A stretch of DNA of 46,703 bases from Hortaea werneckii (GCA_037044905.1 JBAOKB010000050.1:1-46703); one strand, 5' to 3'; counted from the stretch's first letter, positions 1 to 12,100 are shown. Numbers and translations are program-made. Notes: generated by a model from the sequence alone, not told the origin.

Positions 1-2374
1 CTGGTTACTGTAGCCGGAGCTCTTGCAGCGGGATCGGCCCGTTGCCGTCCAGTGCCGCCCAGTGCCTGCCTTGCTTGAAGCCCGACGGGACTTGCTGCCG
101 CCTCACGCCCGCCCGCCCGCCCTGCATCGCCGCATCCATCGGTCCATCCGCTTCTCGCCCGCTGCTCGTGCGTCATCCGTCTGTTTACCCGAGCTTTCAA
201 CACGTCCACCCAAATGAGATTTTCAACGACCAAATTTCCTTGCTCCCCTATATTCCTCACCGACCACCCTCAGAATCCTGCGTGAGGCCTTGGAACCCCG
301 GCGAGATACGTTGGTCATCTTATTGACTCCCCGTCTGCTAAGCTGCCTCTTCAACGGCGGCAATCTTCCAAGACGCGCCTGTGAACTCAAATCGACGCCA
401 CATCATCGCGCCGCACGTGATCTGCTCACCGTGAGGTTGCACTCTTCACATCTTCATGATCAGCTCTCCTTCTCAACTCCTCTTCCTCCCATCCTGCCAC
501 TCTCCTCCACTTTATCGCATCTTCCATCGTAGTCGCGAAAGCTATGAAACTCGTGCGCTGTCAGAAAACCCACTTCCCTCGGCAGAGGATGCGCGAAGAG
601 CGTCAGCCAGCCTACCAATCGCTTTTGACTCTCGGTCTATGAAACTTCGCCCGCCCAGATTCCGAGCACGAGGTGCATGAAAAAAGCCCCTCCCGACTAT
701 CGCGCAGGAGCTGGGGAAAGGCATTCCGGTGCTACTGTGTGGGGTCCTCTTTTTTTCTCTCTCTCGCCCTATCTGGCTCGCGACACAGGCGCATCCGCGG
801 CCTAGTAGGCGCAGTAGCAGCATTCGTGACGAAAGGGACCGGCACTGTCTGCGCAAGCACCGGAAAGGCCAGCGAAGTCGCTGACTTACGGCGCATACGC
901 GCTCCTGCGTGACTCTCCGACTTTTGACTTATGTGCCGTGCGAGACAAGGTCCATACTCGTCGGCTACGATGTATCAGAGCCTAACCGACTGCCAATGTG
1001 GTACACAGGCACCGACAAGGCGCACCTTGCTTTGCGTACTGAAGCAGAAGTAGAAATGGTCACCGTCGCACATGGCCCAAAGCCTGTGCCGCCGTGGAGG
1101 CCTTTTGTTTGTCTAGCACCATATTCCCCATCGCGAGCAGTCGAGCAGTGAGACATAGTGGCAGGAGAGCGGCGCTTCTATTTTTCTCGCCAGTCTCCTC
1201 TCGCGCATGGCCAAGTGACTGCACGTTCTCGTAGGAGTAGTGGGCAGCCGCATGTTCTGGCGCAGTCGATTGCGCGCCAATCAGGTCGAGCGCTAGGCAT
1301 CTTGCGGTGGGGCCATGTTCTAGATACAACTTACGCATGCCACACCTATTCAACACAAGCGGCCTCCGTCACCCACTCGCACACCGTGGTGGACGGACAT
1401 GACCATGCTGGTTGGGAGTGTGTTGATGTGCAATCGGGTGTCGTTGTTCGCTGTGTGTTCTTCACCTCCTCTCTTTTTGTCAATGGCTTTGCTGGATTAC
1501 CTCACACACACATATGTGGACCTTCTCTCGCAATCCCACGCGAGCGTATATATCTCAATCTCAAGCGCTTCCGTATATAGTACATAGTGATCAATCGAAG
1601 CGTGGACTACATCATGTGAGAGTTGATTGTCTTGAATGGCCTGCCCATGCGTAATTGATGTGCAAGTGACCCAAGTGCGGCATGATGCTGTCCTCTGAAA
1701 TCGTGCGGGTCGTCTCCGCTTCGCTGCTTGTCTTTGGCTGCAGGTTACTCCTCTCCCAACCTTCCTCCCAGTACCACACTGCACTCGTTTGGCCATCGCA
1801 GTGATTCATCAGACCCAGAGCTTTCCTCCCACAACTCGTTCGTCCAGCTTTTCGCACCATCTACACTTCCAGGTGGCATTGTCGCCCCCGGTGGACCTGG
1901 TGAGCTCATCGGCTGCGGCGGCAGCGAGGTGAGAGGCAGACAGGCAATCAAAGGCATCTCCTGACCATCAGAAGCCTTGTCGGAGTCGAGGCGATCCTAG
2001 GTGAGTGGAAGACATCATGCATAGCCCCCGCCCTCCTGGCCATATCCGCTCATCGCCGCCTTCGGTGCGATGGGCATGTCAGCTGCTCCACCGACTAGTT
2101 CGGCGCTTGTTATTGTGACAAAGACTTCGCAAGACCCGCTATCCCTCTTCATATTCATCGCACTACATCGTCCGAGGCGACATTGCTAACGAGAACCCGT
2201 CCAAGCCTTCCTATTCGCATCGCCATCGCAGCCTTCCCTGGCTGGGCCAATCCCTTTGCGCCGACGGCGAGGTCCCTGACCCGATTGCACCAACCTCGCC
2301 CTACTCCCATCAAACACCTTCCAACAACACTAGACTACACTGGCCGACAGCGCAAGAGACCGTTTGAGGCATAA
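1..2374. other. Gene-free stretch, probable long leader/promoter of the 2375 gene
   Basis: I see no credible coding region here: the open frames are short, overlap on both strands and match nothing recognisable. A TATA-like run lies at 1546-1553. A possible 5'UTR intron runs from a GTGAGT donor at 2001 to a CAG ending at 2231, with a CTAAC branch-like site at 2186-2190. Long intron-bearing leaders are common for fungal regulators. The intron is a guess from consensus sites only. Confidence 0.4.
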
Positions 2375-4478
2375 ATGGACGTTTCGACCATGTTGCACAA
2401 CGGGGCTCTCGACGCTGGTGGGTCGGCTGATGGCAGGACACATAGCCGCCCATATCAGGATCGCAACCATGAAACCACACAACAACAACCATCTTTCCCT
2501 GCCAATTCGTACACCAGCAATGTGTCGCGCGCGATACGGCATGACAATATTGCTGCCACCGGCACCGCCTACCCTCGGGCATCCCCGACGAAGAAAGATC
2601 AGAAGCATGTGGTGTTCCAGCTCATAGACCCAGAGGACCCGCGTATCCAAGCGCGCTTGCCTATGAGGGTCATGATATCGCCGCATGATAACACTGAGAG
2701 CATTATCACCACGGTCAAGAATTTCTACGGCTTGTATGACTACGGTGTGAGCTTTGAGAACAAGGAAGGGATCAGTATCATTGCAGCCTACGACAACTTT
2801 GAACAGGACATGACTGTCTTTGTCAGGACGGTTGCGCAGCCGGCGTCAATCAAGGCTGATGCGGTGCGCAACTCGATATCGCCTCAGAAGGCACCTCTTG
2901 GCGCTCCCTTTGAAATGCGCGCGCCGCACCACAGCACGGCAAATTCGCCTTCAAGGACCGCGGCTCGCTCTGCTGGACTACGTAGCATGTCCCCGCAGTC
3001 AGAGCTGGGTCGGCGCAGCACTTCTGCAGCACCAGGGGCAAGGGCGCGCTCCCATAGGGCCAAGAGCAAGGACAATAGCGTAGTGGGGGATGCCGATGGC
3101 TACAGCAGCGACGAAAACGGCGAAGGGTCCGTCACGAGCTCTCGTCGATCGAAACAAGAGCAGGTCAATGCTGAGATCAGCGTCGACAACATTGTGGAAG
3201 GTGGTAGGCGCAAGCGTGCCTTCGAGAGTTCGGTAAGGGTCCAACTTCACATCAAACTCTGGCCTATGGCTAACGTATCTTTAGGAGCTGCCATTGTTCG
3301 TGCCGCCTCAGGTGCCTATGACTGCGTCCATTTCTTCCATCTCGCCCCAGCGTCGTAGTGGACCGGGTAACGCTGCATCTCCGTACGGCTACCCCCATCA
3401 GTCGACTTTCTCGTACACCCAACCGTTGCCTTCGCCCCAGAGCTATGGCAGCAATGGACACTATATGCCGCCCGGCGCAACAAGCAATGGCTTTAGCGGT
3501 AATTCACAAGTGGGACGTTCTTCAGTGCGCAGAAGCGGAGGCTCTACTCAGCGTCACTCCGGTGGTGTCTTGCCCACGCCTGATCCTACAGTAGGAAGCG
3601 TTATCTCAGATGAGGACGTGGCGCTACAGTTGATGCGCCTGGGCGATCCTACGGCCTTCTCGCACGGCCGAACATCGACATCTACAGTGGATGACGCTCT
3701 GAGCGGTAAGGCGGAGGCCGCATCCTCTGATGAGGAAGATGACGACGAGGAAGAAGACTCCAGACTCCCAGCCGTCCCGCGCTTCAACGACGTCGGCCCC
3801 CAACGCAAGAAACAGCGTACGGTGCACGAGTACTCAAGCGACGTCGCAAGCAGCGACGACTATGAAGACCGTCGCGACACCACCTTCGACGACCTCGACG
3901 GCAAGACCGGCGGCATGCGCAAGCCGCACACCACCAAACCCAAGAACCCCACCACCAAGCCACGCAACGCCGCCGGCGCCTCCATGCCGAAGCCCAAACA
4001 CCACAAGACGGCCTCCATGTCCCACCACTCCACCATCACCAAACTCCCCATGTCGCCCTCCTCCCTCCCTGCCCAGTCCCGCAAGGGCTCCATCGCCTCC
4101 GCCTCCACCATCAACTTCCAGCACCCGCTCGGCCTGGACGAGGAAGACCTCTCCTCCAAACCCCGCTGCCAGCGCTGTCGCAAGAGCAAGAAGGGATGCG
4201 ATCGCCAGCGGCCCTGCGGCAGGTGTCGCGACGCGGGGATCGGCGTCGAAGGGTGTATTAGTGAGGACGAGGGCAATGGGCGCAAGGGCCGCTATGGACG
4301 GCATATGGGCGTGCCGATTAAGAGGGACGGGGAGGGTTTCCCTCCTGCTGCTGCTGGTGGTGCGGAGATGTTGGGTTCGTCGTCTCACCAGCAGCTCCAC
4401 CAGAATAACGGTGTTCCGGCTAATGGGTACTTTTTGGCGCCTGCGTTGCCGGATAAGAGTAAGAAGCGGAAGCGATAG
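2375..4478 (+). CDS. Zn2Cys6-type regulator with C-terminal zinc cluster and N-terminal PB1-like segment
   Basis: Two exons, 2375-3232 and 3285-4478, encode 683 aa. The 52-bp intron (GTAAGG...TTTAG, CTAAC branch at 3270-3274) is phase 0. Residues about 79-153 form a folded-looking block with alternating hydrophobic strands that resembles a PB1/ubiquitin-like fold; this is inferred from pattern only. The middle (160-575) is disordered, Ser/Pro-rich, with an acidic run near residues 430-450. Six cysteines at 581-610 (bases 4167-4256) read C-x2-C-x6-C-x5-C-x2-C-x9-C, followed by a basic stretch, and the protein ends KKRKR. This is a fungal binuclear zinc cluster with a last spacing slightly longer than the usual 6-8. 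It is probably a nuclear DNA-binding protein. A C-terminal position for the cluster is unusual, and there is no obvious fungal-specific regulator middle domain. The start is the first ATG of the frame. I cannot name an orthologue. Confidence 0.85.
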
Positions 4479-6269
4479 CGGGTTCGTCTTCAATCGGAGG
4501 GGGGAAAATAAGAAAGAAGAAGAAAAAAGAAAGATACGGGGAATGCTCTTCTCTTTCGTCAAAATTCGAAATCATCTGCGCTCCTTTACAATACGCATAC
4601 CCACGCCGAATCACAACAACAAGAACAAAAACAGCAACAAAACGAGACCTCCGACACTGTTCCTCCTCATCAGATCAAGACACTTTCCCTCCTAACACGG
4701 ACTATCGACTTCATCGCCACTCCTTTGCGCCTTGTCTCTCTATCTCTATCTCGCCATCTCCTCGAAAACTCTCCCGGGACTATCCAACTTCCCGGCAACC
4801 CACCCGCACACACACACACACACTCGCTCTCTTGCGCTCTCGTTTTCGCAACTCCTCGCAGTCGCGCAATCCCGCGCTTACTACCGACTACCAACTACCG
4901 ACTATGATCAACAACTCGCAGCAGCAGCAGCAGCAAACCACTCCTTTTCTCCGAATTTTTCTCGATCAGCGTTTCGCTGGACAACCCCTTTGCATAGCGT
5001 TGCCTTTTTTTATGATGTCTACGACTACTGCATCGTGTCTTTCATTTCCTTTCGTAAAAAATGGGTCTTTCTTTTTTTTTCTTCTTTTTCTGGGGGTTTG
5101 GGAAGAGTATAGGAAGAGGAGGGGATTGATGGATTTAGGGACAGGGAATGGTGGATGTAGAGGAGGGTGGTTGTGTGTGGTAGGAGGAAGGATGGAAGGA
5201 AGAGGGAAAGGGGGTGAAAAATGGCGGCCTTTTTTGGAGAGAGGATGTGAATGGGGGATACGTCGTTCTTCTCTTCCTACCTACCTCGCACAGTCTCGAG
5301 GAGGCAACGCTCCGTAGGGGGAAGCAGAACAGCAGGAGTGGTGCTTTGGGGTTTTTTTTTTGGTGGGCTGCGTTGGCTTGAAAGGAGGCGCGGGCTGGGG
5401 TCTCTGCCTCTTCCTTCGCGCCTGGGTGGATTTTGGGTGTCTCAAAGGAAAGAAAACAATAGTAAAAAGCGCGCGCTCTCTCTCTCTCTCTCTCTCTCTC
5501 CCTGGGGTGTCTGGAGGTGAAGAGGAGGAAAAACACGGATGGGTGGATGGGGAATCTCTTTTCTTATCTTTTCGTAGAAGTCAAGAATGGGAAAAGGGCT
5601 AGAGTTTCGATTGATTGTTTTTGGACGGGTTACTATAGGTGTTTTCCTGTGACATTTGTCTCATGTCTTTACGCTGGTGGGGTATTTCATGGAAAAGTCA
5701 GATCTAGGACTTTCCTTCATGTGCTCTCGTGTGTGCTCCCTTCTGGTAAATGGGCATGGTGGAGGAATGTTCGCTCGTCTCGCGCGCACTGTTGCTATAT
5801 GGACTGTGACGTGATGAGCTGAACGCCGCGCGTCGAGTCGGCCTTGGCATGCCGTCTCTCTTCGTCTCACTCATTGCACATGATCTGGATCTTTATCTAC
5901 CTTTTAGGTCTATTGTATCGGAGATATTCATGCTTAATTTTAGTCTTTTGAATTTGTTAGCCGTCGATGTCAAAACGCGGCATCGTGCGGAACTGAAGGG
6001 TTCCGTTGTTAGCATGTAGAGTGTTGGAAGGATCGAGACCTTCCTCGCTAAAAGAAGCGCATTGTCGCCAGCGCAGAAGGAAGGGCTGAAACAGCGCTCC
6101 GAAGTTGTAAGGCTGCCCTGGCGTGTGCCACGAATGCGTCTCTTTGCCATGACACTATTACCACTAGCGTCATATGCATAGTGAGGCTTTTGTTGCGCTT
6201 TAGTATCGACTACTCACCTGGAGGCTTGTACATCCTCCTCCGCCAAGCAGAGCGTCGAAAGGCAGCAAG
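4479..6269. other. Intergenic region rich in simple sequence
   Basis: This 1.8 kb holds no gene I can support. The + strand is pyrimidine-rich up to about 5095 and strongly purine-rich (G/A) from about 5100 to 5270. It carries a CA run near 4805-4822, a CAG run near 4919-4936, several homopolymers and a CT microsatellite at 5476-5500. The first part is probably the 3'UTR of the upstream regulator and the last few hundred bases the promoter of the 6270 gene. Confidence 0.5.
5476..5500. repeat. CT dinucleotide microsatellite
   Basis: Twelve uninterrupted CT units lie in an intergenic region, flanked on the left by a GC alternation. The tract is likely length-variable between isolates. Confidence 0.9.
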
Positions 6270-8498
6270 ATGGCCGACGAACCTGAGCCAATGTCGGTCA
6301 AGGACCGTATCGCGGCGCTTAAACTTAACCAGGTCGGTCGAGTCCCGGGACAACAACAGCCGGCAGGCTCTCAGGCGAACGCAGGCTCTCAGGCGAACAA
6401 TGGTACAAATGCCACTACTAAAAGGCCTCCGCCACCTCCACCGCCGGCGAGACCAAATGTTCCACCGAGACCCCAGTCGACCAATGTCCCCACTGCGCAG
6501 CATCATCCTCCGTCAGCGAACGGTATTGCCAATCAGCCCGAAGTTGAACAGCCCACTGCAGGTTCGAATTCTAACGGCACGAATGGCGTTTCACGGCCTT
6601 CTCTCCCCCCGAGGACATCAACGCAGGAGAGGAGAAACGGGCCATCTCTACCGCCACGTGCGCCTTCTGGACCTTCTCCTGCGTTGCCACCTCGTCGGCC
6701 CTCCGAGACTCCTTCAAACTCGGACTACGCACTGAGCAGGAAACCTTCCAGCGAATCTGTCAGTTCGACAGCGACAGGGAGATCGAGCCTTTCTAACACT
6801 ACTTCGGGAACCTCACGCTCGGAGCGTTTCGCTATAAGGGCACCCTCGTTTGATCCGTCGACGCTCCCTCCTCTTCCACCGAGACAGACCGAAGAGCAGA
6901 AAGCAGCTTACTATGCTACGCCGAAGCCTCAGAGTAAAGGGAGATGGGGTTTGAAATCGACTAATTCTTCGCCCAACATTCAAGCCCAGCACAATGGAAC
7001 GACGCCACCGCCGTCAAGACGTCCGTCCGCTCACCCGCAGCCGGTTCAGGGTCTGCGGAGGGAGTCGATTGCTGAGGAAGAACCACAACAGTCGATGCAG
7101 CAAGCGCTTCCGTCACCTCAGCCGCAGCAGAGACAAATCGTCCCTCCTCCGCCTCAGAGGCCGAGGAAATCAGCTCTTGAAATGGGGTTTGGTAATAAAC
7201 CTACGACCAGCAACGCAGACCCTTCCCCGCCTGTGCCGAACAATCGACCTCCACCCTCTCAACCCTCAACCCCAGGCATCCCACCCCCTGTACCAAAAGC
7301 ATCCCGACCCGACCTCGCCGCCCTCCAAGCCTCCAAACCCAAACTGAAGAACCCCTCCCCAGCATCAACCACCAGCTCCTCCTCCACCTGTCTCCACTGC
7401 CGCGACTTCACCGCCGCCGACACCCACGCCGCCCGCTTCCCCCTCCACTCCCTCCCCACCAAAGACCTCACCCACCTCGCCCACCAACTCACCGCCCCCT
7501 TCCCTTCCTCCCCAACCGACCAAGCCCGCGCCATCTTCACCTGGCTCCACCACAACATCGTCTACGACACCCAAGCCTTCTTCTCCGGCAACCTGCGCCC
7601 CAGCTCCCCCCAATCCACCCTCGACTCCGGCCTCGCCGTCTGCGAAGGCTACGCCGGCCTCTTCACCGCCCTAGCTCTCAAAGCCGGCCTCGAAAGCTAC
7701 GTCATCTCCGGCCACGGCAAAGGGTTCGGCTTCTCCCAACTGGGCCCCCACGACCCTTTACCCTCTTACAACGCCGGCCACGCCTGGAACGCCGTCCGTC
7801 TCCCGGACTCCCCCGCTTGCGGTCCCGCCGGCGGCTGGAAACTCATCGATGCCTGCTGGGGCGCGGGACATATCTGTGGGAATAACAACCTCTTCAAGAA
7901 GGAATTCGCCCCCGAGAAATTCACCCAGAGTAATGAGTCCTTCGGCCTCGACCATTTCCCCGGCGATCCCAATCACCAGCTCCGCGGGGATGGAAGCACG
8001 GTGAGCTGGGAAGAGTATATCCGCGCGGGCAAGAAGGGCTGTCAGGCCCAGTTCTTCGCTGGGTATACGGCTCCCGAGGGCGTGGATGAGTCTTCTTTTT
8101 CGCCCAGGGAGAACCCGATCCCCGTCCGTAACGGTCCGCAGTATGCGCAACCTGGCTCAGTGAGGTTCAGTTTCCAGAAAGTCTGTCCCCATTGGGATCC
8201 CCTCCGTCACGGCCGCGGGGCTTATTATCTCTACGCGCTCCAGCTTCCCGGTGAAGGGAAGAAGATGGTTCCTTTTGAGTCCAGTGCGGATGGGGGGGTC
8301 TGGTGGTGTGATGTCCCCGCTCGCGACCTCTGGCCTTCTGCTGGCAATGCGGGCTCCGATGGTGAGGTCAAGGTTTTGGCTGTGACGAGTTTCAGAGGCG
8401 GTGATGGGAGAGGGGTTACGGCTGCGGAGTTTCGGCAGTGGCAGGGGAGGTGTGCGATGGGGTGGGGGTATGTTGCTAAGTGGGATGTTGTGGTGTAA
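6270..8498 (+). CDS. Proline-rich protein with Cyk3-type transglutaminase-like domain
   Basis: A single exon encodes 742 aa from the first ATG. Residues 1-370 are disordered and Pro/Ser/Gln-rich, with a polyproline run near 53-60 and many PPxRP elements, the kind of sequence that binds SH3 or profilin partners. A short helix-like N-terminal element reads VKDRIAALKL. From about 375 there is a CxxC pair and then a transglutaminase-core fold. The triad positions are filled: Cys458 in AVCEGYAG, His504 in AGHAWNAV and Asp527 in LIDACWGAG. Yeast Cyk3 and relatives in cytokinesis carry this type of domain, usually with an SH3 domain. I see no SH3 domain here, so a role at the septum or actin ring is inferred. 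The intact triad makes catalysis possible but does not prove it. A small direct repeat (GSQAN twice) occurs at residues 33-42. Confidence 0.8.
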   Translation: MADEPEPMSVKDRIAALKLNQVGRVPGQQQPAGSQANAGSQANNGTNATTKRPPPPPPPARPNVPPRPQSTNVPTAQHHPPSANGIANQPEVEQPTAGSNSNGTNGVSRPSLPPRTSTQERRNGPSLPPRAPSGPSPALPPRRPSETPSNSDYALSRKPSSESVSSTATGRSSLSNTTSGTSRSERFAIRAPSFDPSTLPPLPPRQTEEQKAAYYATPKPQSKGRWGLKSTNSSPNIQAQHNGTTPPPSRRPSAHPQPVQGLRRESIAEEEPQQSMQQALPSPQPQQRQIVPPPPQRPRKSALEMGFGNKPTTSNADPSPPVPNNRPPPSQPSTPGIPPPVPKASRPDLAALQASKPKLKNPSPASTTSSSSTCLHCRDFTAADTHAARFPLHSLPTKDLTHLAHQLTAPFPSSPTDQARAIFTWLHHNIVYDTQAFFSGNLRPSSPQSTLDSGLAVCEGYAGLFTALALKAGLESYVISGHGKGFGFSQLGPHDPLPSYNAGHAWNAVRLPDSPACGPAGGWKLIDACWGAGHICGNNNLFKKEFAPEKFTQSNESFGLDHFPGDPNHQLRGDGSTVSWEEYIRAGKKGCQAQFFAGYTAPEGVDESSFSPRENPIPVRNGPQYAQPGSVRFSFQKVCPHWDPLRHGRGAYYLYALQLPGEGKKMVPFESSADGGVWWCDVPARDLWPSAGNAGSDGEVKVLAVTSFRGGDGRGVTAAEFRQWQGRCAMGWGYVAKWDVVV

Positions 8499-9149
8499 GA
8501 GGTGGGTTGTGGGGGTGGGATGGAAAGATGGGAGAAAGGTGGGAGGGCTTGGGAGGTTGAAGGTGCTTTGGGGAGCGATCGGAAGGCTTGGGCTTCCGTA
8601 TCTTCATAGTTGCTTTTTTTTTTTTTTTTTTGGTTTCTTTTCTCCCCCCAAATGCTTTAGAGCAAAGCTTCATCTACTTGGTACATCCCTTCTGTAGTTG
8701 AAAATCTTATTGCAGGCGTCCGTTTTCTTCCTCACGATGGGGCTGAAGGTGGAGAGAAGCGTGGGGATGGCTCGCAAATTCATACGAATTATACCCGGCT
8801 TTCTTTCTTGTCTTCTTTCTCACATCCTCTCCATTTCTCAGTCATAGTGGATTCGCTGTTTACATGAGGTTCGAAGATCCTCACTCTTAACCTTCAGTCG
8901 CCCGGGGAATACTTTCGAGCCGTCTTTGTCACTTTGTCATACTCACTTCGTCATACTACTATTCTGACCTATACAAAATCTGCGGGTCATGCTGGGCCGG
9001 TCAAACGACCTATGTACATTGAAGAGGGGGGCCCGGCCTTGCATGGACCCGGCCTTGCATGGACCCGGCCTTGCATCCCTGCCTCCTTCGGCCCTAACAA
9101 GAGACCATTACGAAGACCTCTACATTCCGTTTTCTTTTCCATTACCTTA
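8499..9149. other. Convergent intergenic spacer
   Basis: This 651-bp stretch lies between the stops of the 6270 (+) and 9150 (-) genes and should hold both 3'UTRs. It contains an 18-T tract at 8614-8631 and a short minisatellite at 9032-9076. No coding region is supported. Confidence 0.6.
9032..9076. repeat. 16-bp tandem repeat, 2.8 copies
   Basis: The unit CCCGGCCTTGCATGGA begins at 9032, 9048 and 9064. The first two copies are identical and the third lacks its last three bases. It lies about 75 bp beyond the stop codon of the minus-strand gene, probably in its 3'UTR. Confidence 0.9.
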
Positions 9150-12100
9150 TCATTCCCGTCGCTCAAGTGCCTTCTCGATCTCATCTTTTATCTCCTCCTC
9201 GTTCCTCAGCTCATCGGCTTCTCTCGACACATCGTCTCGAGCCTCACCATTATCATCCGGCTCGTAATCCAGCTCATCATCCTCCACGGACTCATCAGCG
9301 ACAAATTCGTCCTCATCATCCTCATCACTCTCCTCCCCCCGATTAAACCGCTTCCAACTCCCAAAAACCTCCTCACCAGTCCCGTCACCAATCCCCTCCC
9401 CACCCCCAACCCCACCCATTCCCACCCCCCGAAACCTCCTCGGCAACCTCCCCTCCCCAACCTCCGTCCCAAACAAATCCGGCCCGTCGCCGACCCCCCT
9501 CGCCTGACCCCCTATCCCCACCGTCCCCACACCACCCGGCCCACCCCTCCCCAATCCCAACCCCCTCAAAACCCTCTTCTCCCGCCTCCCCTTCACCCAC
9601 CGATTCCGCACCGCCAACTCATCCTCCACCTCCTTCCGGACCTCAAACTCCAGCATCCCGCCGGGGACCTCATACCTTACTAGCCTCGGCGCGAAGCGCT
9701 GCCACTCGAGCAAAAACCGGGGTAAAGTCTGCAGGGAGAAGGTCGAGAGGTGGTACAGCGAGTCCGGGTAGTGGATTGTTCGCGTGATGCGGAGCAGGAG
9801 CCGCGTCCAGCGGTGGAGGTACAGGGCGTTTCGGCTGCGGTGTAGGGAGAGGTGGCGGTAGGTTGTGTACGCGGGGAGGAGGAGGAGGGGGAAGGGGAAG
9901 TTGGGGGGAGGGCGGGGGACGGTGGTGGGGGTGGGGGATACCGGGGGAGATGATGGAGGAGGAGGATGGGTGTTGGGGGAAAGGCACGAAGGGTGGACCT
10001 TTAGCTTCTCCTTTAGCGCCTTCAGCTGTTCCCATCGCCATTTTTTTCCAACGTGGTCGTATAGCGGTTGGCGCTTTCGCGCCCCTTTCCGCTCTCGGAT
10101 CCCGCCTTGGTAGAGGAGGTTTTGCCAGGCCTCTTTCGCTGCTTTCCGGCTACGGAGGTACAGGCTCCGGCCTTCTCTCATCCGCTCGAGGATCTCCGGT
10201 CCCATGTCCCGGAGCACGAGGTTCTTGACGAGGTAGTCGTACATCCGCATGTCGGGCTGGACGTTGTATCCTTTCCTCTCTCCCACTCCCACGCCCTCTT
10301 CTTCCCTATCTGCTTTCATCTTCGTGGGCGTTGCAGCCGTCATTGTCTCCCAGAGATCCCCGACAGCCGACAATGGCAACTGTCCCGCCCTCGTCCCATC
10401 GTGATGCGCTTTCTGCCCCGTGCGTGGGACGGAGAGCACGAAGGTCCATTCTAGCAGTTCCGACCACGTCGCGTGCGGGATGGACAGGGCGTAGCACCGC
10501 GAGAAGTGATCAATTACTTTTAGCGCCGTCGGGATCGCGTTGTTGATGCCGTAGGCGTGGGCGAGGGTCGTGAGGAGAGACGGAGTGGGATGAAGGGGAG
10601 AGGTGGAGGGATAACGGATGAAGTTGTCAGGATTAGAATCCTTCCCATCCCCTCCCTTTGCAGTCTTCTTGGGTTTGGCGCCTGCTCCCTTCCCAACATC
10701 TTTTTTCGAACCCCCCTCTTCTCCCCTACCCTCCTCCCCCTCCTCCTCCATCCCAATCCTCCCAACCTCCACCCCCCAAACCTTCCCCATCACTTTCTCC
10801 ACCGTCCCCAAATCGCCCTCCCGCGCCGCCGCCAAAATCACTACCCGCCACGTCTCCTCATTCGCCGTAACCCCCTGTGCCAACAGCCCTTGCAACATCC
10901 TCAGAATCCTCCCCCGTACTCCTTCCCCTCCTGTCCCGGAGGAAGAAGAGGAAGAGGCAGGACTAACACTATACCCCTTAAACGCCGCCCCGCGATCCGC
11001 TTCCCGCACGACGTCGGGATTCCGCGCGTGCATATGGAAGGGAATCACGCGGTACCGGTGCCGCGTTGGCGCGTTGAGCTGCCGATTAAACGTCACGGCG
11101 CTCATGAGCGCGTTGTAGCTTTCTATATCGGGGACGACGGCGTTCGGGAAGGAAGGGTGGTCGGTCTGCGTCGTCATTTTCTTCCAGATCCGCAGCGCGA
11201 GGGCCCGGTTCCCGAGCGTGGCGGCTGAGCGGAGCAAGAGGTTGTATTGGGTCAGTGTCACGGGGTGAGTGGCGGGTTGGTCGGTTGATTGCGCCCACCG
11301 GATTTGCAGTAGGTTGCTCAGGAGTTCGCTGTAGTCTGAGACGATGTCTCCGAGCGGGGTTATGTGGAGTTTGGTTGTTAGGGCTGGCGAGATGCTGCTG
11401 TGGGCTTCGATGTGGGAGCCTAAGGTGCGTGAGGGGGCGAGGAGGGTGAGGATTTGAGTGAAGGTTGTTTCGGGGAGGGAGCGGATCCAGGTCAAGTCGT
11501 CTCGGTGGAGGGCGGTGCGGAGACAGCGAGCGATGAAGTGGTGGGATTCGAGAGCTATGGCAGTGGGGAAGAGGTTGCGGTAGTCGAATGATGACGAGGA
11601 GGAAGAGGAGGAGGAGGTGGTGGTGGTGGTGATGGTGGTGTCGGTGGCCACGCCCGGTTGGGAGGGAAGTATTGCGGCAGCAGCTTCCTCGTCGTCCATG
11701 GCCGTCTGGTCCTCAATCTCTTCGAATCGCTGCCATAGGACATTCTCGGCGGCTTCGTCATCCTCGGGTCGAACGGTGCGGGATTGGAAATTTTTATCAC
11801 TTCTTGCAGCCGGTGGAGGACCTTGTCCCCAGGCAGACCGGTCATCCTCCTTCTCCCACAACGCTTCATCTTCAGCTACCAATTCCTGAAGCGTTGGATC
11901 ATCGCGGCGTCGTTGCCACAGGTCCGGGGGCGGAACTCGTGATCGCGGAGCCGTCTGCGGTCGTTTCACTTCCACATCTTCACTCCTCTCGCGTGTCGGA
12001 AATCGAAACCATGATGCTTCAGGAGGGATCCTTGCAGTACCGCCGTCATCACTATTACCATTGTAACACCGCCGCTGGCTTCCGCCATTCCATGTTTTAT

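Noticed and set aside
3834..4562. 242-codon minus-strand frame, Gly/Arg-rich
   Set aside because: It lies opposite the zinc-cluster regulator exon; its composition is the mirror of GC-rich coding sequence, with no family motif.
5476..5500. CT run as a transcription terminator or promoter element
   Set aside because: There is no evidence beyond composition, so it is reported only as a microsatellite.
5893..6150. 85-codon minus-strand frame before the transglutaminase-like gene
   Set aside because: No motif, short, and located in the probable promoter of the 6270 gene.
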